Source: Aedes albopictus
Taxonomy: Eukaryota; Arthropoda; Insecta; Diptera; Culicidae
DNA length: 64,000 nt
Assembly: GCF_035046485.1 (NCBI RefSeq)
Contig: NC_085137.1
Location: forward strand, 495,998,772-496,062,771
Reading direction: 5' to 3'
Below are positions 57,801 through 64,000 of the stretch, piece by piece. Position 1 is the first letter of the stretch; the number at the start of each line of letters is the position of its first letter. The notes under the pieces are model-generated. The model saw only the letters and a list, made by a program, of their open reading frames with translations, was not told the origin of the DNA and searched no databases. The position numbers and the translations under genes are program-made.

Positions 57801-60800
57801 CACCTGGTTTAGCATGTCAGCGCTGTAACTTTTGAAATTGTCAAAGGAAATGGCTGAAACTTTGAGCACAAACTTTTCAATATACATCTACTGTATCGAC
57901 AAAATTTCAAAAAAATCGATGCACTATCAACAATTTTATAGTCAAGACACGTATTGGGACTAACCATGGTTTTAGCCCTTTCGACGGCAATTAGTGAGCA
58001 CCTCTTATTGTTCCGATTGTACTGTTGAAAATACTATTCCAATAATTATGAAATTTTACGGACATAATATATACATGATTAACTAACTTCTTTGAAAATG
58101 TCATAAAAATTGGCAGAGGTATTCGATAGTTATGAATGAGCATATATAGCATATGAAAAATACGGAAAATATTCGCAAATACCCTCAGTGTACCAGTAGC
58201 CGCTCGTATTCCAATAGCCGCTCACGAGTGTAGAAAACAAAGTTCCCTGCAAAAATTCAATCTTTTTTCCACGGATATTTAAAATATGCGTGCCGAATTA
58301 TACATGGATGAAGACAATCATACAAATTTATGCCAATAAACACCATTTTCAAGACGGTGAGCGGCTATTGGAACACGAGCGGCTACTGGTACACTGACGG
58401 TACTCACCCACATCAGCAGTGATAGCTTTCCAACCAGTTGATTAAAATTGATGAAATTTTGCAAGAAAGAGTATGAATGTATATCATAACTGCTCACGAA
58501 ATTTCATCATTATCCTAACTATACTTTGGACTGCAGTGGAAAAGAACCATCAGTCATGCAGATCGTGCGGCGAATGACACCCTTTTTATCTGAAACTGTT
58601 GAAATTTTTGCAGTTTGTGTCAAAAAATCATTCAAATCCATCCACTCCGAGCAGAGATATTGAATTTATTCGCGTTTTATACCTATTTTTTCCCACTGTG
58701 CATTCCTTCAAGAATTCTTAAGACATTCCTTCAAGAATTCTTCAGGAATTATCGCAGGAACTCCCTCATGACTTTATCCAGGAATTCCATCAGAATATCT
58801 ACAGAAACTTCTCCAGGAAATCCTCCAGGGATTCCTTCAGTAATTTTCCCAGGAATTCCTCCTGGAATTTATCCAGTTATCCCTCTAGGAATTCTCCAAA
58901 AACTCCACCAGAAATTCATGAAAAAAATATTTTCTAAAAATTTCTCGAGGGATTGTACTAGGGATTCCCCTTGGAATTTCTAATGCGATTCTTCCTGGGA
59001 CTCCACCAGGGATTCCTCCAGAAATTCCTATAAAAATTTCTCCAGGAATTTCTTTAGCAATTCCTCCTGAAATTAATCCAGGGATTCCTCCAGGAATTCT
59101 CCCACCAATTACACCAGGAATTCATCCAGCAACTTTGACAGAGATTCCGCCAGAAATTCCTTCAGGATTTCCTTCGAAGATTCCTCCACAAATTGCTTTA
59201 GGTATTCCTCTTTTATATTCTCCAGGGATTTCTCAAAGAATTCCTCCAGGAATTACTCCAGAAATCCCTCCAGGAAGTCGCTCAGAAATTCTTCAAGTGA
59301 GGAATTCTTCACGAGATTTCTTCCGAAATTTATCCACGGATTCCTCCCACATTCCCCTAGAGATTCCTCCAGTAATTCCTTTAGGATTACCTCCAGGGAT
59401 TTCTTCAGGAATTCTTCCAGATATACTTGCAGAAATTCCACTAGGGTTTCCTTCAGGCATTTCCGGAGGAATTCCTACATGAATTTCTCCAGGAAGTCCC
59501 CCAGAGGTTCATTCCAGAAATCCCCCAGCAATTTCTTCAGGGAATGCTCCGGGAATACTTCCACGGATGAATTCAGAAAGTCCTCTAGGGATTTCTTCCG
59601 AAATTGTTTTGAGAGTGTTCCTCTAAAAAGCCCTACAGGGATTATTTCAAAAGTTTGACAAGGAACTCCTTCAGAAATTCACTCGAGAGTACCTCAAGGG
59701 TTGTTTTAGGACTTATCCTAGGATTTCTTCAAGGGATCTCCTTCCGTGTTTTGTGTAGAGATTTTTTCGGAGTTCTCCCGGTGTCCCCTCCATTCTCTAG
59801 CAAATGCACTAGGATTTTTTCTAGGAATTCCTCTGGACATTGCTTTTTATATATATTCCAGTGATTCGTCAAGAATTCCTTCCAGGATTTTTCTAAGTAC
59901 AGTCAACTTTCGGTCGTTGGGCTACGTTTAGGTGGGCTACGTTTTAACTGGGCGCCCGTTAGGTGGGCTACAGCCCAGTTAAAACGAAGTCAAACGTCAC
60001 TTTTTGACGTGAAGCATGATTTGTCAAGGTTGGTAGCCCTGAATCTCTATTGTTAGAGATTATTTGACAGCTCAAAACTCAGCCCACCTAGTGAAAGTCT
60101 TTCACTAACTGGGCTACGAGTTTAGTGCAACGAACGAAAGTTGACTGTATTCCTTTTTTTTGCGAGTTATCCGGAAATTCCTCCAGGAAATTCTTGAAGA
60201 ATTTCTGTAGGAATTCCCTTCAGGATACGTCGAGGGTTTTCTCTAGTGATAGTTTCAAGGCTCTTACGAGAATAACTTCAACAATTCTTCCAAGGATCCT
60301 TTATCTCGGAAATACGTCAATTGATATTTCTATAGGATTTTGCTTTGCGATGAATATATGCAGTGTATGAGTATATAAAATTGCCTTTATGGAAATTCCG
60401 ACAAGGATGTATGATTAATAGGAAGCAATCAGTGAAGTACTAGATTGAAAGTAGTGAGCTGGATTTTTGTATGGTGAGATGATCAGTTCTCCATTTCTGT
60501 AATGAAATGGTACAAACAGCGTAGGTTATATGATTTCTTGACTAATTTGATGCTATTTGAGCAGAAGTTTGGGTAACTGTGTTGTTGTATAATTTATTTC
60601 TTGCAACTTCAACAACACAGTTACCTAAACTTTTGCTCAAACAGCATTAAATTAGGAAAGAAACCATATAACCTACGCTGTTTGCACCATTTCATTGCAG
60701 AAATGGAGAACTGATCATCTCACCATACAAAAATCCAGCTCACTACTTTCAATCTAGTACTTCACTGATTGCGTCCTATTAATGAAAGAACTCCAGTTAG

Positions 60801-63385
60801 TCATGGAATCCTCCTGGAATTTATTCAGAGATTCATTCAGGAGTTCCTTTAAAAATTTTCTAGAAGTTCTGTTAGAGGTTTCTCCTGCCGTTAATTCATG
60901 GATTATTCTAAAAGTGCCACAACAGTTTCTGTCAGGAATTTCTTCTTGGATTCCGCAAGGGATTTATCCGGGATTTTTTCATGGTCTTCAGGGATTTCTC
61001 TAAGATTTTTTCAGTGATTCCTCCTGGAGTTCCTCCAGGGATTCCTCCACGAATTTCTTCAACGATTCCTCTAGGAATCGGGGATTTCTCCAGCAGTTCC
61101 TTCCGGATTATTTCTTGAAATTCCTTGAGAGATTTCTCCTGGAATTCTTCGAGGAATTTCTCTCCATTTTCCTTAAGGGATTACTCCAAAAACTTCTTCA
61201 GTGTTTCATCCAAGAATTCTTCAGGTTTTCCTCTAAGAATTCCTTCTTGAATTCTGCCAGAAATTTCTTCAGGGATTTTTCTGGAAATCTTCGAGGGATT
61301 TCCCTGAAATTGCTGGAGATATTTCTCCAGGAACTCCATAAAGGATTTCTTCTCAAATTCCTTCATGAATTTCTTCAGTAACTCTTTGGGGGATTCCTCC
61401 AGAAACTTCTCCAGGGATGTCTCCAGGAACTCTTCAGCGATTTGTCCTTGAATATTCCTTGAGGGATTTCTTCATAAACTCCTTCAGAGATTCCTCCAGC
61501 AACTCCTTCAGTAATTTATCCAAGAATAATTTCAGGGATTCCTGTAGAAATTTCTTCTTGATTTCCTCTAGGAATTTCGTCAGAGATTTCTCTTGGAATT
61601 ATTTGAGGGGTTTCTCCTTCAAGGAACTCTTCCAGGGATTTGTTCTCAAATTACCTCAGGGTTTCTCCATGAATCCCCATGAATTGATGGATCTCTTCTA
61701 GAACTCTTTCGGGATTCCTCCTAGAACTTCTTGAAAGATTTCTTCAGGAATTCCTTCAGAAATTTGTCTTGGAATTCTTAGAGGTATTTCGCCTAGAGTT
61801 CCATGAGGGATTTTTTTTTCTGGAATTTCTTCCAGTAACTCCTGCAGGAATTTCTCCAGGAGTGTCTTCAAGGACTCATCCAGGAATTGGTTCAGAAATT
61901 TCTTCTTTCCTGGAATTCTTTATAATATTTCTCCTGAAATTGCTGGAGAAATTTCTCCTGTATTTTCTGGAAAGATTTTTTTCAGGGACTCCTTCAGGAA
62001 TTCCTGCAGCCCTTTAGATGTTTTCCCAGGAACTCTTTCAGAGTATTCTCCAGGAACTTCATCAGGGATTTCTCCGGGAACTTTTTCAAATATTCTTCGG
62101 TGATGGTAAAAAAGATATCGTGCGCAAAAAAATGAAAAAATATCGGAAAAAGCTCCTATAGAAACTACAAGGAGGAACTCCGGAAGAAACCCCGAAAAAA
62201 ATCTTGGGAGAAAGTCCAAGATTAATCGTAAAAAACTGTCAGAGATATCCCGAGAGCAACACCGAAAGGAACCTTCTTTGAGAAGTCCTAGGAAAAAACT
62301 CCGAGAGAAATCTCAGGTGAAACTAAAAAAAATAGGAGAATACCCACTTTTACGAAATATTCCGGGAGAAACTCCGGTAGACATCCTGGGTGAAAGTGGA
62401 TGAAAGCCCACGGAAATTTCTTCAAAAAATAACGGAAAGAACTTCGGAAGACATACCGTCACAAACTTTAAGATCAATACAGGGAAAATCTTTGGAAAAA
62501 TTCCCGAGAGGAACTCCTACAGGAAATTTTGTGAAAGCTCCTTGAAGGAACTCTGGTAGAAATTCTAGGACCAACTTCTGTAGAAACTCTGGGTTAAATC
62601 GCGGTAGAAACTCTTGGGTAAATCTCGTGAGGAACACCGGAAGGAAAAATCATTCAAGAGAAATCCCGACAGAAATTCTAAAAGAAATTCTGGGACTGCA
62701 ACTGATTCCGTTACTGAAATGTCTTATTATTTTTATTATAAAGTTTTTTTTTGCTGTTGAGGATGTTTTAGAAACTTTTCCATTATTTTACAAAGCATAT
62801 ACCTACATATTTTCTTACAGCAGTGTTGCCATACTCATATGTTGTCCACAGTTTTTTTTAATGATTTATTTCGCTTTACAAAATATCAGTTACGTCCAAT
62901 ATTAGAGCTCATTCTTGTTTATTCGACTACTTTCAGACTGAAAAGGGAAAAATCCACCGACCACAGGCTCCTGGAGGAACTGTATAAAAAGGGTGACATC
63001 CTGTTGGCGCCCAGCAAAAATCTCCCGGGTCAAAAATCGTCCTCCTACGACGACCGGTTGATCATCTCCGTGGCGGAAAAGTTCGATGGCGTCGTCATCT
63101 CCAACGACAACTTTCGTGACCTGCTGGCAGAGAATGATTGTAAGTGCACTCAACTCAACTAAAACACTACACTTACTATTCACACTTGACTTGATTCCCC
63201 TCTGTTTTCTGAAATTCTCATCCTCAGCTTGGAAAAAGATCATCGAAACGCGAGTGGCCGGTTACACGTGGGCGATGGATGCCTTCTTTCTGCCGGACGA
63301 TCCGTACGGCCGCAAGGGCCCAAGTTTAGCGGAAATGCTACAGCCAAAAGCCGCCGCGGTTGATGCCACCGCCAAAGATAAGTAG
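54824..63385 (+). CDS. NYN-domain ribonuclease of the N4BP1/MCPIP (Zc3h12a-like) family, 5' end in gap
   Basis: Exons are 54824-55428 (incomplete at 5'), 55500-55601, 62937-63139 and 63228-63385. All six junctions are GT/AG and the phases join exactly. The visible 355 residues start with a disordered acidic region (ESALEEGEIRDEDEEDKKDE) and a basic stretch (SPRKKLFKGLEKKRSKS). The NYN/PIN-like nuclease domain then runs from RFVVIDGNNVAFA through SSYDDRLIISVA and VISNDNFRDL to LPDDPYGRKGPSLAEMLQ. The Asp residues in IDGNN, YDDR and SNDN match the metal-binding acidic residues of MCPIP1-type RNases, so activity is likely. The protein ends 16 residues after LAEMLQ without a CCCH zinc finger, as in N4BP1. 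Family members degrade mRNA or viral RNA. Intron 3 (55602-62936) is full of MITEs and minisatellite. Confidence 0.9.
55602..56454. other. Start of ribonuclease intron 3, no gene seen
   Basis: The sequence includes GATGCACGCTTTATCGCGTGATGA-like text and a possible inverted pair CAAGGATGGAAA (55999) / TTTCCATCCTTG (56420) with no matching TSD. Nothing is firmly assigned. Confidence 0.4.
56455..56605 (+). mobile_element. 3' part of a mosquito SINE/LINE with (GAA)n tail
   Basis: TTAATAACTGTGAAAGTGCTC, AAGAACACTAAGG, GTCCCAGTGGAGACGTA and an AAGAAGAAGAAG tail succeed one another. This is the 3' sequence I associate with the family whose 5' half is at 25440-25625. The 5' part here is missing or diverged. 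Confidence 0.6.
56770..57172. mobile_element. hAT-type MITE, copy B (403 bp), in intron 3
   Basis: It is the same family as 14741-15144, collinear over its whole length. It is flanked by the perfect 8-bp duplication CTAGTAGG (56762-56769, 57173-57180). It lies in the ribonuclease intron on the transcribed strand. Confidence 0.9.
57307..57345. mobile_element. Solo terminus resembling the 9.36-kb hAT-like element
   Basis: CATGGGCGTAGACAGAGGGG followed by GCAGGGGGCC parallels the left end of the 2405-11765 element (CATTGGCGTAACTAGAGGGG then GGCCAGGGGGGCC). No matching right end was found nearby. It lies within minisatellite, as the large element does. Confidence 0.45.
57600..58180. other. Intronic sequence, no gene
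   Basis: AT-rich, with ATCGGTGCGATAC-like text and short minus-strand frames that lack domains. Confidence 0.35.
58182..58400. mobile_element. 219-bp TA-flanked MITE
   Basis: CCCTCAGTGTACCAGTAGCC at 58182 and, complemented at 58400, CCGTCAGTGTACCAGTAGCC differ by one base and continue through GCTCG. TA lies at 58180-58181 and 58401-58402. Confidence 0.85.
59900..60147. mobile_element. 248-bp TA-flanked MITE (CAGTCAACTTTCG ends)
   Basis: CAGTCAACTTTCGGTCGTTG at 59900 and its near-complement ending at 60147 are flanked by TA (59898-59899, 60148-60149). Internal GGGCTACGTTT / AGCCCA words form a second set of inverted repeats. The ends fit the Tc1/pogo group. Confidence 0.85.
60414..60783. mobile_element. 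370-bp near-perfect fold-back element
   Basis: ATTAATAGGAAGCAATCAGT at 60414 is complemented at the right end with one base difference, and the two arms (about 180 bp each) pair almost throughout around a centre near 60595. The outer ATTAAT is itself palindromic, so the TSD (TA, TTAA or ATTAAT) cannot be told. It sits in the ribonuclease intron. Confidence 0.85.
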
Positions 63386-63497
63386 TCATCTCTCATAACC
63401 GTTTTTTGTCTTGTTTTGTTTCGTTTCTCCAATTTGTTTTCTTTTCTAAAGATGCTCTTTTTTAGTTGGTTGTGTTTTATACAAATACTTGTTGATA

Positions 63498-63503
63498 TTT
63501 ATT
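63498..63503 (-). terminator. Poly(A) signal AATAAA of the convergent gene
   Basis: TTTATT on the plus strand is AATAAA on the minus strand, about 130 bp beyond the minus-strand stop at 63634. Its transcript would run past the plus-strand signal at 63551. Confidence 0.5.
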
Positions 63504-63550
63504 ATTAAATACTGGCTAGTTCTACACAATCAAATCACTTTTCTTAGGGC

Positions 63551-63556
63551 AATAAA
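63551..63556 (+). terminator. Poly(A) signal AATAAA of the ribonuclease gene
   Basis: AATAAA lies 166 bp after the stop codon. A weaker ATTAAA is at 63503-63508. Confidence 0.6.
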
Positions 63557-63633
63557 CACACAAAATATGGAAAATCAAACGGAAATTAGACTAGAACTTA
63601 TTGTTATCACAGCACTTGAACTAGAGGTTGTTC

Positions 63634-64000
63634 TTAAGCAGACGCCGTCGTTGTCGAGGTATTGGTGGGAACTATCGTTGCTGGAGCGTGGCTCGGCGTT
63701 GTCGTCGCCGTCGTCATCGTCGATGCCGCCGTGGCTTGGGTCGATGTTGGTGCCGTATCTTCCGCCATTGGAAGGATAACCACGACAGGACTATCCTTTG
63801 TCACATCTTCGTAGGACGGTGGCAAGTCTAGGGGAATAGGGACATGTTATTGAACCAATTGATAAATTTAAATAGTTTAAAGAATATTACCTGTGGAGTG
63901 CGCATAGTATGAAGTTGGCCGGCTTGGGAATAGTGAATTGGGTCGTTGTGGCGTTGAGGAAGGTGCATTGGTGGGTATCGTGTAGATTATGGCTGGATTC
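63634..64000 (-). CDS. 3' end of a convergent gene with a PPxY motif (partial)
   Basis: On the minus strand, exon 63891-64000 (open, cut by the window edge) ends at donor GTAATA, and exon 63634-63827 begins after CCCCTAG; the phases join at an Asp codon. The C terminus reads YAHST then DLPPSYEDVTKDSPVVVILP and ends in a low-complexity Thr/Ala/Ser tail. PPSY is a PPxY ligand for WW domains, such as those of Nedd4-type ubiquitin ligases. The upstream part is Pro/Ser/Thr-rich (PTNAPSSTPQRPNS). Membrane adaptors with C-terminal PPxY motifs have this look, but I cannot name the protein. Confidence 0.7.

Larger units (their letters stand above)
58690..62640. repeat. 12-bp minisatellite filling most of intron 3
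   Basis: Units of CTCCAGGAATTC/TTCCTCCAGG type run with interruptions by 59900-60147 and 60414-60783. From about 62100 the orientation flips (GGAAGAACTCCGG-like units). The open frames are repeat by-products. Confidence 0.8.

Overview
The window reads as a transposon-rich insect genome scaffold, most likely an Aedes-type mosquito. The indications are: a BEL/Pao retrotransposon, three copies of one RTE-type LINE (JAM1-like), an R1-like LINE, tRNA-headed SINEs with B boxes, many MITEs with clean target-site duplications (TSDs), and kilobases of a degenerate 12-bp GAGGAATTCCTG minisatellite. Host exons are sparse, with very long introns. The species is inferred; no search was run. One 500-N scaffold gap lies at 54324-54823.

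Layout. 1-12540: the 3' part of a BEL/Pao element whose pol frame is open but split by a 9.36-kb hAT-like insertion (12-bp perfect terminal inverted repeats, TIRs; 8-bp TSD). That insertion carries nested elements of its own and several kb of minisatellite. 12590-15600: minisatellite, then a hAT-type MITE (404 bp). 15604-18084: a Harbinger-type MITE and unassigned sequence. 18085-22613: a decayed RTE copy with 14-bp TSDs, itself interrupted by a 2.65-kb element. 22977-26166: several TIR elements, a SINE and unique-looking DNA. 26516-27205: exon(s) of the SK calcium-activated potassium channel gene, plus strand. 27755-28864: a hAT MITE followed at once by a 646-bp tRNA-headed retroposon. 30300-35840: minisatellite and a 152-bp satellite split by an R1-like LINE. 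37287-39104: a young, 5'-truncated RTE copy with an open reverse-transcriptase frame. 39592-45145: back-to-back DNA elements. 45619-48259: a 2.6-kb block bounded by 30-bp direct repeats, holding a 78-bp minisatellite with no length change between units. 48443-50130: a MITE and a third RTE copy. 51860-54180: minisatellite.

54824-63385: a plus-strand gene for an N4BP1/MCPIP-family NYN ribonuclease. Three introns are placed exactly; the third is 7.3 kb and full of repeats and MITEs. 63634-64000: the 3' end of a convergent minus-strand gene with a PPxY motif, whose predicted 3' end overlaps that of the ribonuclease gene.

The host genes show no operon-like logic. The main biology is nested transposition, which can be ordered in time from the TSDs, and a minisatellite that behaves as cargo of DNA elements. 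Most long open frames outside the genes named here are by-products of repeat units whose length is a multiple of three.
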